Shown: positions 10,969 to 24,242 of the stretch, piece after piece
Numbering within the stretch: position 1 is the first letter of the stretch
How the letters are laid out: each line of letters begins with the position of its first letter
DNA from: Bryopsis sp. KO-2023
Taxonomy: Eukaryota > Chlorophyta > Ulvophyceae > Bryopsidales > Bryopsidaceae
Reading direction: 5' to 3'
DNA: 64,000 nt
Assembly (NCBI GenBank): GCA_030272585.1
Contig: BSYQ01000003.1
Location: 372,001-436,000, forward strand
The notes under the pieces: generated by a model
Databases searched by the model: none
What the model was told of the DNA's origin: nothing
What the model saw: the letters and a program-made list of their open reading frames with translations, nothing else
Program-made: the position numbers and the translations under genes

Positions 10969-13900
10969 CTAACGAGATGACATCTGACAAGACAAACATG
11001 CAAAAACCCTTTCCGCAAATGCGTCCTTTTTTTTATTCAAGGTGACATTTGTCTTTTTCACTTGAGTCTTGAGTACGGTAATTAGAAGTCCAACATTGCT
11101 ACTTGGCAATGGGCTCCCTGAATTTGCATTCTCCATCCATTCACGCAACTCCCAGAAAACCATGTCAAAAATCTGCTTCAACATGTATACTATATAAATG
11201 GCAGTTGTGCCGATGAAGATGACAGACATGGCCACTCTGCCACCATCACTCATTTTTGGTTGATCCACCAGATTCCCAACAATGAAAGCCAAGGTGGAAA
11301 TCGCCAAAGATCCCAACTCCAACATGTTGAGCTTCGACACCATGAAGGGCCGAAACTGCATCTGGAGAATAATGGAACCCACCATGATGAAAAGTGCAAG
11401 ACTGGTTTGAATTCCTTCCCCCAAAGTCCGCCCAAACACCACGACCGCTGCAAGCAAGGCTTTCCTGAGTAATATCACAACCTCCCAAGCCGCCACATTG
11501 TTTTTGTACGCTTGATACAAGAAGCCATATTTCCTGACCACCTCTTCTTGTTCGAGGATCTCAGTGCTCCGCGTGAGTTTGAAAAGGAGCCATCCAGGGA
11601 ATCCTATGGATATAAATAGCAATCCAGGTGCCCCAATGAAGCCGACAAGGAATGCATGGGATCCTTTGTAGCAGCCTACGCTGGTATCTTGGACCCAGAA
11701 CAAACCTTCCACAGGGTTGGCATCCACACAGTAGAAAATCCGAACAAGTGTCCTCGTCAGGCTGCAAGCATAGAAATAGAGTCAAAACACTGCATACACC
11801 TGCAGGCCGTTGGAGTGTGAAGCCAAGCCATGTATGACAACAGCATCTCATGGCATTAATTAACTTAAGGAGAACATCCCGTTCACTGGTCATGCAACAG
11901 AAAAAGGTCTCGCATCGTAGATCGACATTAAAAGGTTTTGAATGTACTTCCAACAATTATTGAAGGCTACCCCAAAAAACCCACCTGATGTAAGACGCTT
12001 GCTGCACAGCCAAGAGGGCAACACCAGACCAAAGCTTGATATCTTGGAATGATTTTTTCCACCTTAATGCATGGCTGTAATGGACTGCGACAAGCGCAGC
12101 CCAGACCATGAACGGTACAATTGCCAGGAAAATAGATGTTTGGATGGATCTGGGGACATTGCTTTTCCCCGACGAAAATGCACACTCGAATGAAAAAAAA
12201 CTGCTGCTGTCGGCCACTCCCGAGACGACATCTGCAAAAGAATGAACAATTGTTTTGTTTCGAGGAAGGTTCTTACTGTGGAAGCATCTCCGAAGCAATA
12301 ATCTGGTTCTGTCGACTGAAAACTCACCCCAGGAGGAGAAAATCATCAGCATGCTTTGAGACCAGCCCACATTGATAGCTCCAGCAGATGCAGTCACTTG
12401 CAAAAAATTCACAAGGATCTGGAAGATACCACAGGGCATCGTGAATGTATTCTCAATTTGCTTTCTCTCTTAAGTTGTTGGTTGGGAGTTTGTGTTGCTT
12501 GACTTCTCACCTTGAAAATGTCGGAGGACATCGTTTTTCTTCGCGGGGGATTCTGGTGGACATTCTCATGTGGTGTTTCAGCATCTTGCTGTGGCACCTC
12601 ACCAGCGATAAAGGCTGGGAGGTTAAACCCACCATGGGATCCCGATGGAACGGCACCGGTTGTGCTGATGCTATTTGATCTTTCCCCGAGCACTCCTCGA
12701 GAATGTTTTGCTGCACTTTTCACGTAGATCAGGGACAGAACTGCTAATGCTAGCATAACCCCCCCGATCCCCAGCCCAGCAGGCACCCCTCCTTGACATT
12801 CTGTGCACTTGAAGCGACTTCTCCCATGCGATGTATCGCAGCTCCCACACAAAACGCCGCTATATCCCTGCCACCAAAAATCATAAAATTATCAATGCTG
12901 TGTAATTAGGTAATTGCTCATTTCCAAGACACCACCAGAATTTCCCAAGACAACGTTTTCGTACTTACCTTTGCACATTGTGGGTAGGCTCCCGAGGAGT
13001 TGGATGCAAAAAGAATGCCAGTACGATTCGGATATGCGCATGCTTCTTCAGTCAGACATGCATGGAGATGAGATGAGTGACGGCCAGAGTGCCAAAATCC
13101 ATCCAGGGGAGCTAGCCTTCCTCCAGAGCATTTAGCTTCCTCCACTGGACATGGTCTGCAATTCTCATCACTCACATCAAAAGAGAAGAAATCGTCAGCA
13201 CACCTGTCGCACCGCAGGCCTTCCTCTCTGGAGACCTCCCCAGTCACACACTCTCGGACATCCACTGATAGGAGCTCCGTCACGATCCTCTTCCCATCGT
13301 CTGAGGTCAATTTGAACGACAGATTGTAGTTACCGGGCAAGGCCCTCATGGATACTCCAGTCACAGTGAGAACCCCGCTCATCAACACGCCCTCACTGGT
13401 AACAGGGCTGCCAAAGAGCTCTCCTCCAGGTGTTGCAACTTCAACCCTCAGAGTCAAGTTGTCCATGGCAATCTGGCCGAAGGAATCTAGGGGTGTGACC
13501 TCGACGGCTGGGAGCTCTCCACCACTGGCATGATTCAAAATTCCAGGAGGGGACATCAACACTGATTCAAAAATCGTGCCTAGGGGAGCTGGATTCTTCG
13601 CATTCCTTTGCAGGGTACCACCCAACCCACATTTCTTCACTCCCTCGTCCAGTTGGCTCGCCATGCTCCAGCACTGATCGTCACAGCAAATATTGTTCTT
13701 GAAGTTGCTGAGGAAGATGTCAGACCCAGAATCCTCGGCATGGTTCCCTCCGAACACTGTCTTGTCGAGTAGCACTTGAGACTCAGGTTTCACCAAGGAA
13801 CGCTCACAATCTGCCGGGAGATTTTCCACCAAGAAGGTAGGTCTCAGAGCCTGGCAATTTGGCTGCGTTGTCTCATCTGCCGAAACGTGGAGCCCACCTG

Positions 13901-16900
13901 GAGACCCACCACAACTCAACATGATTGCTTTCGAACATTCAGGAACTAAAATCTCATGAAGGAATACGTTCAAAATTACCTCCAATCTTTTAAACCCCAT
14001 GCTATTCTTGCTACAGAATCACTTGTTACCTCCTTCTTTTGCCTGATTTTCCTGAATGCTGCAGGACCTACATCTCCAAGGAGCCAATTGGTTGCTAGCA
14101 AAGGTGGCAAAATGCATTGCAAAACCACCTCCCTTTTCAATGGCAGTACTGTTTCTGATGGTGATATTTTCACCCAGGAAAATGGCATCCTCGAGATACA
14201 CTCCTCCACCAGACTGTGTTGCCATGCAGCTCACAATAGATGAATTCACGAGGGTCACATTTGAAGCTGGCAGCGCCCTTATCGCCCCTCCAGATCCAAT
14301 TTCATTCGCATCAAGCCCAGCACTGTTGGAATCGAAAAGACACGATTTGCATTCCAAATTTCTCTCTCTCAGGTCAATAGCCCCTCCGCCTTCCATGGCA
14401 GTATTTCCCACAAACCGAGCCATTTTGAACACCACCAGATCGAAGTCGGTTGTGAATGTGGCGGTGTCAAACTGGCTTAACGAGACAGCACCTCCAACTT
14501 TGGCAGCATTTTCGATAAATGTCACATTGTTCACCGTGACTTCGGTGCTGATGACTGACAAGGCTCCTCCGGTGAGTGCAGCCCCCATGCTAAAGCTGGA
14601 GTCCTCCACAGTCAATTTTATAGCATCGGAAACATACATAGCTCCTCCACGCTTAGCCAGATTGCTTGAGAAGGTGCAATGTTTGAATTCCGAGAATAAG
14701 CCCAACCCGGATACAGCCACAGCTCCACCCTTGCTGTTGATGGATTCCACTCCAGCAGATTGATCACCCTTCATTTCCTTTCCAGCTTTGTTGTAAGTGA
14801 AGTTTGAGGAATGCACTGTGACAAATGAATCCTTGTTGCCTGTTATAAAATTCAAGGTTTTATCCTGCAACGAAATGGACCAAAAACAAACTGGTTAAAA
14901 AGATATGAACGAATTCATAAATCACAAGAGCACACTCTCTGAAGTATGCTTTCATCTGGTGGAGGGTTTGAATGGGCAGCCCATTGGCTCCTCAGCCAAT
15001 TAATTTCATACAGAAAACATTTGCGAATGTGTGCGAAACAACGGTCTCTTCAGGGGAAATCGGTTTTCAGTCAGTGGCAGCCAGTATTAGTAGGGTGATG
15101 TTCAAAAACCAGGCTCAAATCTTTGTTTGTGCTACCTCACAAAACAAGGCTCCACCCATGAGCCGGGCAATGTTGGCGTCGAAGGCACAATCAGCCACGG
15201 AAAGATTTCCATTCTGCATGTGTATCCCTCCTCCACCAGCAGCTTGATTTCCAGTGAAGCTTGTAGTTTTGATAATTGCACTAGGGGAGGCGGCCTGCAA
15301 GACCATCCAGTTTTGACTACAGCCATCGAAACATTCATTCAGAGCATTGCTTACAAGCATCCTAATAAAATCGCTTACTGCAAATTGAAGGAGATTGATA
15401 GCTCCTCCAGAATCTGCGGAATTGTTTTGAAACACGCTGTCCTCGATTTCCAGATCAACACCAAGCGCTCGAAGACCCCCTCCAGTATTTCCCGCATAAT
15501 TGTGTTTGAACGCTACTCCCTTTGTTTTTAGATGTGGTTTTCCCTGAACATACCCAATGGATGTTTACAATCCCGAAATTTGAACACATTGGTGCACCGA
15601 ACTTTGTCAAATTTTCCAAAAAGGAACAAGTAAATGGATATGCTGTTCAACGTAGTTGATTTGGAGAAACTGAAAGACACAAAAAAAAAATAAAAAAAAA
15701 ATTGAGAAGAAAAGAAAAGGAATTAGAAGTTGCATAGGGCAAATCTGCAACATGAGTCAGTCGTTGGGAAAAGACGGCTGTAGCTTTTGTTCTGCTACGG
15801 TTTGAAGGGGTTGGCATTCTGACAAGAAAAAAAGCTGTATTTTTGATGTTGCATGATCTTACCTCTGCAAAAATTCCGCGAAAAAAATTAATGGCACCCC
15901 CCCCATCGTTTCCAGTGTTTCTTGTGAAATTTGATTTTACAATTGTTGCATTTGTGGAAACCGAACCTATTGCACCACCAGATATCATCGCAACATTGTG
16001 ATGAAAGTCACTCCCTTCAATAAGCAACATGCCACCCTGGAAGATACAGAAAAAAAAGAAAAAAAAGTGACAAAGTGAAAACTGATTTGTGTGGATCACA
16101 TTGGGGGATGTATGTCAGTCTGGATGTGTGCCTTATATTATATATATATATAATCTACTACATACTTTTGTAGTCTTTTAAAACCCATTGAAAGATAATA
16201 CTTCGTCCTGTTCCGTTCCGATCTGATCTCAAAAAAAATATATATATATAATATAATATAATATAATATAATATAATATAATATAATATAATATAATATT
16301 AAATCAAATTAAATTAAATTAAAAAAGTAATTTTCTGTTGTGCATGGAGAGGCTATTAGCAGTGGAAGTGCCACGAGAGTTGATTGCTTCGGGAACCTGG
16401 GTGCCTACACGGACATATATTCCTCCACCATCTTCTGCCTCATCATGGACAAAACTGGAATTGACAATGACTGTTTCAGGTATATTTCCCAGAAAAACCG
16501 CCCCTCCAAATGTACCGTCAGTGTTTTCGATCCCTTCTACGCCGACCTGCCCCAAAATAAAAAAGGACAATCTCTTTGAAAAGACGAATTCGAAAAAGGA
16601 GCAAAGCTGGAGCTTCTTCTATTTTTCGTCTCGAAAATGGCCAAACAATTGCGATACCACACTGGCTGATTCCAAAATTTCTGGAAGTCTCATTGGCAAT
16701 CTGTGTGTGCACAATCAAGTCCACAACTTTTTGCATCGAATTAGAAAAGGTGCAAAGATGCAGGTTTGTAGCCCTCCTGCCTTGAATGGACCCCTAACTC
16801 CACAAGTGGTAATAATTCCTGGCAGCATATCACTAATTGACATCAGATTATTTTTGACGAGACGTACCCCAGAGGTCTCTCCACCACTCCTCACCACCTT

Positions 16901-19900
16901 GTTTTCAGAAAAAGAAGAGTGGGATATTTCAAGTCTGGAAATTTCCAAACCGTAAACAGCACCGCCGGAACTGTTAGCCTTGTTTTTCTTGAAGTTTGAA
17001 TCCTTGATGGATGCTCGCAAAACATCTCCAAAAAGAGCCAGACCACCTCCAGCTTTTGAATCAGAAACAGGAGGGCGAGATTTTTCAAGTCTGGAAATTT
17101 CCAAACCATGAACAGCACCAGCTGAATTTCCATGGAATGTGCACCCAACAAAATTTGCATTAGAGCCATTGACCACCTACATAGAAGAGTGCCACGATAA
17201 ACAAAAACTCACACACTCTAGGAAAATATAAAGACACAGGTGTCTTCCAATACTTTCTGACCTCCCCCTTTTGGAAGCAAAAGAAATCGAGGTTTCCCTC
17301 CTACCTGCATGAAATATGAATTGCTCTTGGGAAAAAACAAAACAGTTGGATCCAGGGTGATGGGAAAGGAAAAACTACAGCCTATAACTGTAAGAATCTC
17401 CAGTAAAATTTGAAGAACTCATTGAAATTTCTTCATGTCATGAATTTTTTGATCTATTCTCAATTTTTGAAGTGAAACCCACCGTTGATAAAAAAATAAC
17501 CCCGCCAGTTGTTCCTGCTTGGTTGTCAGTGAAAGTGGATTTATTGATTGACAATTCAGGTACATTAATGAGCAAAAGTACACCCCCATGGCCTTTCTGC
17601 TCCCCATCATCCTATGGACAATATCAAACTACCATGAAACTGGTACAAGTGAAAAAGGGGGTGAAATTCTATCAGAGTCATTGAGGATTCATGTTCATGT
17701 TGATGCACAGCAAAGTGGCCCTAGAAGGCTGCCAACACTAAAAATAAAATCAGCTTTTCAGAAGGCAGAAAAAATTAACAGGGTAATTCCTTGGGGTAGG
17801 AAGCCCAGCACAACAACGAATGCATGTTTTGCTGACGAGTCCTCGAAACTGAATCAGTAAATCAAGTTCGGTGCCATTATTGTTCCGGTCTTACAAGTAC
17901 TGGAGTTTCTATCTTCATAAATTCCAGGTGATACAAGGTTATCAAAAAAAGATAAATTACACTGCCAAGTAGTTTTCTGTACAGAGTAGGGGGGCACGAC
18001 GTGATCGTGAACATTTTTGCATAAGCCAATCTGGGTGTGCATTACCGTTGCTTGCCGTACTGCTTTATTCCTGGCGAATATGGATTGACAGATATTGATG
18101 CTTCTGGTGTCAGCTCCCCAGATTGCCCCTCCCCCCTGCTCAGCCATGTTGTCTAGGAAAGCCACACCGTCAATTGTGGAGGAGGTTCCGTTTCCAACTA
18201 GTGACATTGCACCCCCGTAGGACGAAACATCCATACCCCTCGCTTCAGCAGAGTTTCTTTCAAAATTTGTTCCCCTGACTTCAACGTTTGCAATACCCGG
18301 AGCATGTGCCTGGAAAAATGCAAAAAGAAAATTAAAAAAGATGCAAAACACAGAAGTACTGCAGATATTTGTGTCTGGTTGAATTGGGGTTTGTTGGGGG
18401 GTTTTAATAAATGAAGTGCAGTTTGTGAAAAATTTTGGCCAGAATATGTCCACAATCAAATTCAATGACTCACAAGTCATTTTACTGTATATTTTTGCTG
18501 ATTCGCCTTTTTTGCCTGGATGCCTGAGCAGTTGAGAAAACATAGAGAGTTTCAATCTTCACAGTTATGGACAAGTCAGACTGTTGAGCAACTACAGTAC
18601 TCTTGTAATCAATGATACTATTCATGCCGCATCTTACCGACACAAAAAGCGCCCCGCCATCTCGTGCATGATTTTTGGTAAGATTGGAGTCCACGATTGA
18701 GATCTCAGGGACCTCTGATAAATACACTGCCCCTCCTCTTGCAACAAAGGATTTTTCACCGCTTTCCACAAGAGCACCCTGGCAAAAAAGAAATTAGGAA
18801 AAAAATTGAGCTCCAAGGAAAAGGTCTTCTTCAGAGCAGATTGAATTCAGCTAATGACTCATATTTGATAGTGAGCAATTTTTTTATTGTCTGAAAATGG
18901 GATTGGCACTGGCTCACCTCGGAGGGGGATAAATCCACCCCACAAGAATTTTCCTGAAAAGAAGATGTTGAAAGCTTCACCCAAGAAACCCTCCAACCAA
19001 AAATAGCACCTCCACCGAGATCCGCCTTATTCATTTGGAAAATCGAGTTTTCCACAGAACAATTCAAATGCTCTACTCTAAACAGCGCCAATGCTCCTCC
19101 ATAAGAGAGGGTTGAGCTGCCAGTGGCGGAATTTCCTTCAAATGTCGACCCGTTGACACTCAATATTGGGTTTTTCAAGGCGTTATTCTTGCAGCCACAC
19201 GAGAAAGGATACCGTCAGTATCATCCATGCAAACATTCGAATTGCGTTTCAAAGCTCGACTCAGGATGCCAATTAAAAAATGTAAAGAAGAGCAGTGATT
19301 TTCAGAGCAGGAGAAAATTCCCAGCCAAGGAACAATCAGTTGATGAGAGCGTTTTTGGTTTTTCCAGAAATACAGTATTTTGGCAAAATAAATCAATGAC
19401 ACTTCAAATGAACCAGCTTACCCCCACAGCGATCCCACCGCCACGTTCTGCCTGGTTTTTGGTAAAAGTGGATTCCACAATTGAGATCTCAGGAACATCC
19501 GACAAGTACACTGCCCCTCCCTCTGTCAGGACTGATTCTTTACCGCTTTCCACTGCACCCTGTGAAGACAGCACCATTGAAAAGATCAAGAACCGCTCAC
19601 AGCCACCAGTTAATACTGCATTAGACTCTGAGACCGGGGAATTGCCATCGTACCCTCACTCTCTCTATATTTCAGACCCCTTCTCGCCCTGACATTGAGT
19701 CACACTCAAATTGCATCAATGCTCTACACCCTCAATCGAATTTAGTGTCGGTCTTTTAGTAGTGTTACCCCAGTAACAGTGTGGGTCGCACTAATTTTTG
19801 GAAAGCCAAAACATCCTGGCAAAAACCCTTTTCAATGAAAAATGTGGTTTTTACGGATAGTGTGGGCCACACTATTTTCTGTTTTCTATAATTTCTGACG

Positions 19901-20983
19901 TTTACGGAAGTAGTGTAGGCTACACTAAACACGATGAAAAAGGTACCTACAAGTGGGAGAAAAAATAAACATCTGATTTCAAATTGAGCAACGCACCACA
20001 GCAAAGATTGCTCCTCCATCATCAAACGCCAAGTTTTCAATGAAACGAGAATTCGACAAGTCGAGGTTGGAGTTGTGCATGTGAATAGCTCCACCTTGCT
20101 CAGTAGCACGATTGCTTTCGAAAGCAGAGCCCACAATGATGATTTTCGACCCCTTCACGAGCGACATGGCCCCTCCATGCACCCCCGTGTTGCTCTTCAT
20201 CGTGACGTTTTGTATTTCAATAGTGGATTCCATCGCCGAAACGCATGAAGGTCCGTTGGTGTTTGTATTGCTTTCAAACACCATGTCCCTCAAAGTCACA
20301 TTTTGGGATTTTTGCACTTGCAGCAGCCCCGATGAGGTGGTGAGATTGCACCCGACGAAGGAGAACCCAGCAAGCAACACATCATTGGAACTGGAAGGAA
20401 AATGAAAAACAGCATTTGTTTGATTGATTTTTTACTCTGCATCAATGAACCACCACCCACATCATTATCAAGCACAGGTGCAAAATAGTCAGCAATGTTA
20501 GCTTCCTTTCCCAACCTGATCTCGATGGTCGGCTGTGTGATCTCATTCAAACATGGAATGGAGGTACGTGACCCTTTGATTGAAACAGAGCGCTCAATCT
20601 TCAGGGTTTCATTCTGTTTCAGGTCCGGAAGATCGAGTTGGATGACTGCGCCTTGGGGTAAACAGTCTAAAATGTGCTGAAGGTCACCCTGGACAACGGC
20701 GAGTGCATCACCATCCAGCAGTATAGATTCCGTGGAACTCATGAGCTGTCGCACGTCCAGGCATCCCAGAGCCGCCTTATCTGAATCGAAACCGTTTTTG
20801 CGCGACGTTTAGTCTGTAGAGGTGTCTTTCTCCAGTGTGTACGCGTAAAATTCAAACGACGATTTTGCTCTTCCCACGCGCTACATTAGACTCGAGGCTT
20901 TGGTCACCAGAATTGTTTTGGGCCTGGATGCCAGTGATCTGAGCGGCGCCGAGCAGCACAAGCAGAACAAATCCACTCCACAT
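10969..20983 (-). CDS. large beta-helix surface protein with Cys-rich and multi-pass membrane C-terminus
   Basis: Eighteen exons give about 2,014 residues. Exon ends on minus: 20983-20885, 20775-20461, 20380-19997, 19559-19422, 19187-18918, 18778-18638, 18309-18046, 17611-17483, 17176-16868, 16546-16409, 16036-15863, 15519-15136, 14864-14030, 13945-12969, 12867-12511, 12418-12328, 12231-11985, 11761-10969. A signal peptide (MWSGFVLLVLLGAAQITG) leads into some 30 parallel beta-helix rungs with the Pmp-like pattern F-x-x-N followed by GGA. These are followed by cysteine clusters (LRCDRCADDFF, CRPCPVEEAKC, VLCGSCDTS) of the GCC2/GCC3 or TNFR-like type. The C-terminus holds about eight hydrophobic helices. 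Similar beta-helix/GCC/multi-pass proteins occur in algae and oomycetes, probably at the cell surface; ligand and function are unknown. The 20461/20380 junction is non-canonical, and the acceptors at 15519 and 20775 are weak. Confidence 0.85.
16229..16303. repeat. AT/ATAAT microsatellite in an intron
   Basis: A run of TA dinucleotides passes into about a dozen ATAAT pentamers. It lies in the intron between the exons ending at 16409 and starting at 16036 of the beta-helix gene. A shorter TA run is at 16139-16152. Confidence 0.9.
19777..19927. repeat. three spaced 17-bp palindromes in an intron
   Basis: TAGTGTGGGCCACACTA at 19858-19874 and TAGTGTAGGCTACACTA at 19911-19927 each have perfect 8-base arms around a single G. 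A degraded third copy, CAGTGTGGGTCGCACTA, is at 19777-19793. The last two copies are preceded by TTTACGGA. All are in the intron between the exons ending at 19997 and starting at 19559. Confidence 0.8.
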
Positions 20984-21727
20984 TGGAGCGGCGAGAAGTC
21001 TGGTCGCAACCAGCAAGTTCTAGTCGACAGGAGTGTGGGTCGGGGGGTTAGACTATTCCTTGTCTTGCCTTGTCAACGAAGGGTTGAGAAAAAGAGCCCG
21101 ATATGTGTGATACCCCAGACTGAAGGCGACACTGGCATCGCACATCCAACATTGGACACGCGTCCAGTATCAGGGAAGGTCACGATGTCACGGCCAAGAC
21201 GAGCAAGGTCAGAACACCACGGTGAAGGTCAGAAAACTTAGGAAATGGAGAAGAGCAATGAAAAGGAAAAACTTTCATGCATATGGAATAAAAAAGGATC
21301 CACAGGGAAACACAAGAAGCCCCGTCGCTACCCTGAACAGACATCACAGCAACCCGCAACGAAACGCAGCGCCGCCGCATTCTGAGTGTGGAGAAAAGCG
21401 TCTTTCACAAAGTTTATGAAAACTGGATGACTTGTAGATTATCGATTGATTATTGCTAGTACATCGTTGGCTGAAAAAGAGGTGCTCATTTCTGCTCTCA
21501 ATGTGAGGTGAAACACTTCTCAGCACCCAAATCTCAAACTCTGAGGGTAAAGGAAGGGGAAGGAGGGGTTCCCCAACGTAGTGAACGTTCCCAGGCGAGA
21601 AGAGCTTCAGCCGCAAATCCAACCTCGGATGTGATCTCCATCCGACATGACGTGACCTAAGAATCTCGAAACAGCTCAGATATCTCCACCCCAACAGTCT
21701 TCGGAGGGCTCACGAGTGGCCCGCACA
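20984..21727. other. intergenic region between divergent genes
   Basis: This lies between the start of the beta-helix gene (minus, 20983) and the start of the NTF2-like gene (plus, 21728), so it should hold both promoters. No TATA box or coding exon is convincing. Confidence 0.5.
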
Positions 21728-24242
21728 ATGAAGCACCGTTTCCTTACACGATCCCACACATGGCGGGGTGGAGCTGCGTTTCCAGCGAGAGATCGATTGG
21801 CATCGGTGAATCGGCCCGCAGAGCGGGTTTCCTCCTCGAGTCGACGGCGCATATTTTCAGCTCCGTACGAGGTAAGCTGTAGCCCATCCACATGTTTTGT
21901 TTGCGGAGCCCTTGCTTTTCGTTGGAAAATGCTCAACACACAAAGGTGAATCCACAGGCGGAAGCATCGATTGGCACCGACGCTGGTGAAGCTCGTATTC
22001 TGAATGGGAACGGGGCCGTGCGGGAGGCCAGGAGACCGCAGGCTAGAAGTGTAGTGGAGAGGTGACAATTCCCTGATCAATTCTTCGATATATCGCCACC
22101 GAGAAGGCGTATCACGCTTCTGCCCTGCCTTCGCCTCAACAAGTTGACTCTCCTTGGTCCCAACGACCAGGCGGCGGCGGTGACCCGTTTCCCCAATGAA
22201 TCCTTCCTTCTTACAACCTCTGAATGCCGCCATAATTATTTTCAAACACAACCCCCCCCCATAAATCCCATGTATGAGAAAACTATATATCTTCTGTGGC
22301 GTGTTGGCAGGCTTTTCGATGCCATCAACGAGCGAGAACTGGGCGATATTTTAAACCTTTTGGATGATTCGTGTGTTCATCACGACCTTGCCTTTCGGGA
22401 ACCGCACAAAGGCAAAAAGGTGAGCGCATTGTTACAAGTTGATTTTTGAAGTTGCTGTTGAAAGCAGATTTCTTTCACACCTTGCGATTGCATAAGGCGA
22501 CCAAACGAAAAAGGTGTGCTGCTGCTTAGGCAGCGACAAAATTCTATTTGGACCTGCTGTATGGAACTCCAAAAGATATGAGGTTTGAAATTGAGGACAT
22601 AACGGGAGGGGATCCATCAGCCGCTGGACTTACTTGGTGAGCAAGATGACAGAAAGATATTTTTCTATGACGGCCTCCATTTTGGCTCATTCAATCCATA
22701 GAGTATGATTGTATACAGGAATGGGTCATAGCGCGTCCCTCTGAAACAGGATTCACAATATAGAACCTGAATTGTCGAGACTCTTCCTGGGTTGAACTCT
22801 ACCTTAATTGCTCACCATTGATTGGGAAGAGAATGATCTAGCAGTCACAATAGGATCTCTGAATGTTGCCTGGTAATTGCAGGCACATCAAGGTTGGTGG
22901 GGTTGAGGTTCCTATGAGCAGAGGTGTCAGTTTTTATCGGGTAAATTCCCAAGGATTGATCACCTACGTTCGAGAGGGTCCGGAGCATTTCGTTAAGCTT
23001 GGATCTGGAGCAGTGCCGATGCTGGCAATGGGATCTCCAGTAATAAGGAGACTGGCACCTCTGATTCCCAACCCCTTTCAGTAAGCAGCATTTTATGTGG
23101 CCGCTGATCTGTAGATTAGACAATAGAGCTAGATGAGCTGATAATTTCCGAATTCCTCTGATAGCAGCCTCAGTCTGGAAAAAAATGTGATAAATGTGTA
23201 TCAGACAGCCACACAGCTGCGGTGCAAAGAAAGGAGTGACACAGGGCTATAGAAACAGAGCATGTTCCTACCACAGCCGAAATCTACCTGCTTGAATAAA
23301 AATAACACCTGGGCCCTTTTGTCATCAATAGACCTGGCCATCTCCTTCCAATGTCTCTGGAAAGTTTACAACCACCCAGCAGCAGGATCGTTGATGAAGT
23401 TTGGGAAGGGAACTCTGCAAGCACGAGATTGGTAGATGAAACAGTGGAATTGGACGAAACATCAAACCCTCACCCCCCACCCATTGTTGATAACACCGGA
23501 CCAGGAAACCTTGCAGGAATGTGGGAAAAGGATGAAGAGGTGGGGGTCGCTTCGAAAATCTTTTTGCTTGCTTTTGTTGGTTTAAGGGTTTGATTTGATA
23601 TCCTGGAATAATTCCCTGTAGCCTTCATGTCGATTATAATTACTGTTTTTTACTTCCAACATACAAAAAATCATAAGAAGATCAACTGTATTGCAAAAGG
23701 GGTTTACATAAAATATATTCGCTTTGGGGGAATTTAAAGCTGTTGTGGGAAGATGCACCCCCCCAAAAAAAACAAACAAACAAACAAAAGACTGTGTGAA
23801 AATTGAGTCAGAGGCTTTATGTCTATGATAGGCTTCAGACTCGGACGCCTACGAGGAAGGAATGGAACTGCTGCAACTCCAATCCATCCAGAGAGTTACT
23901 GCAAGGATGATCTGTGGGTTAGAAATCCAACAGACCGAGGACACCTTTTCCCAGCATTTTATCTTATCCACCGTGGTGCCCCAATTCCGAGTCACCGAAA
24001 AGTACAAGATAGGAGGCACGGTCGAAATAAATCGAAGGGATCTCCGCCCAGGAAAAACCAAAGTCACTTTCCAATGCAGGGGCGATACCTTCGTTGCAAA
24101 GCACTTCCTAGGCCCTTCTTTCCCTGGTAAAATGGTGGAGGTTTTCAGATGTCCTGAAGAGGGGGTGTTGGAGTTGGATGCAACTGTTTTAGTTGGAAGG
24201 AAAAAGGCCAGGGTGTTGATGGTGTACAGAAAGAAAAGTTAG
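21728..24242 (+). CDS. NTF2/SnoaL-like domain protein, probably plastid-targeted
   Basis: Six exons, 21728-21864, 22311-22419, 22530-22636, 22883-23080, 23332-23539 and 23832-24242, join in frame to 389 residues. The first 45 residues are rich in Arg and Ser (HRFLTRSHTWRGG, ERVSSSSRRR), as in a plastid or mitochondrial transit peptide. Residues of about 46-180 look like an NTF2-like cone: LFDAINERELGDILNLLDDS, then DLAFREPHKGKK, then KFYLDLLYGTPKDMRFEI, then GVSFYRVNSQGLITYVREGP. A charged linker follows, then a conserved-looking C-terminal domain with G-M-E-L-L-Q and RFRVTEKYKIGG-like strands ending in MVYRKKS. Plant plastids contain single NTF2-like proteins of unknown role; the C-terminal domain is not recognised. 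The first donor (21865) and the last acceptor are the least certain sites; the donor at 21872 is an alternative that would need another exon. Confidence 0.6.

Noticed and set aside
12918-14000. The first residues of the 360-residue frame before PECSKAIML as coding
   Set aside because: A good acceptor at 13946-13947 puts the exon start at 13945 in the phase required by the upstream exon; the residues before that are intron.
14056-14763. A 235-residue plus-strand open frame opposite the beta-helix gene
   Set aside because: It is the antisense of a well-supported 278-codon exon of the beta-helix protein; its Pro/Ala-rich translation has no domain and its phase mirrors the real codons.
20391-20460. 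A canonical 70-base GT-AG intron at the second junction of the beta-helix gene
   Set aside because: It joins LDND to a frame with an immediate stop; shifting to other nearby donors gives the wrong downstream frame.
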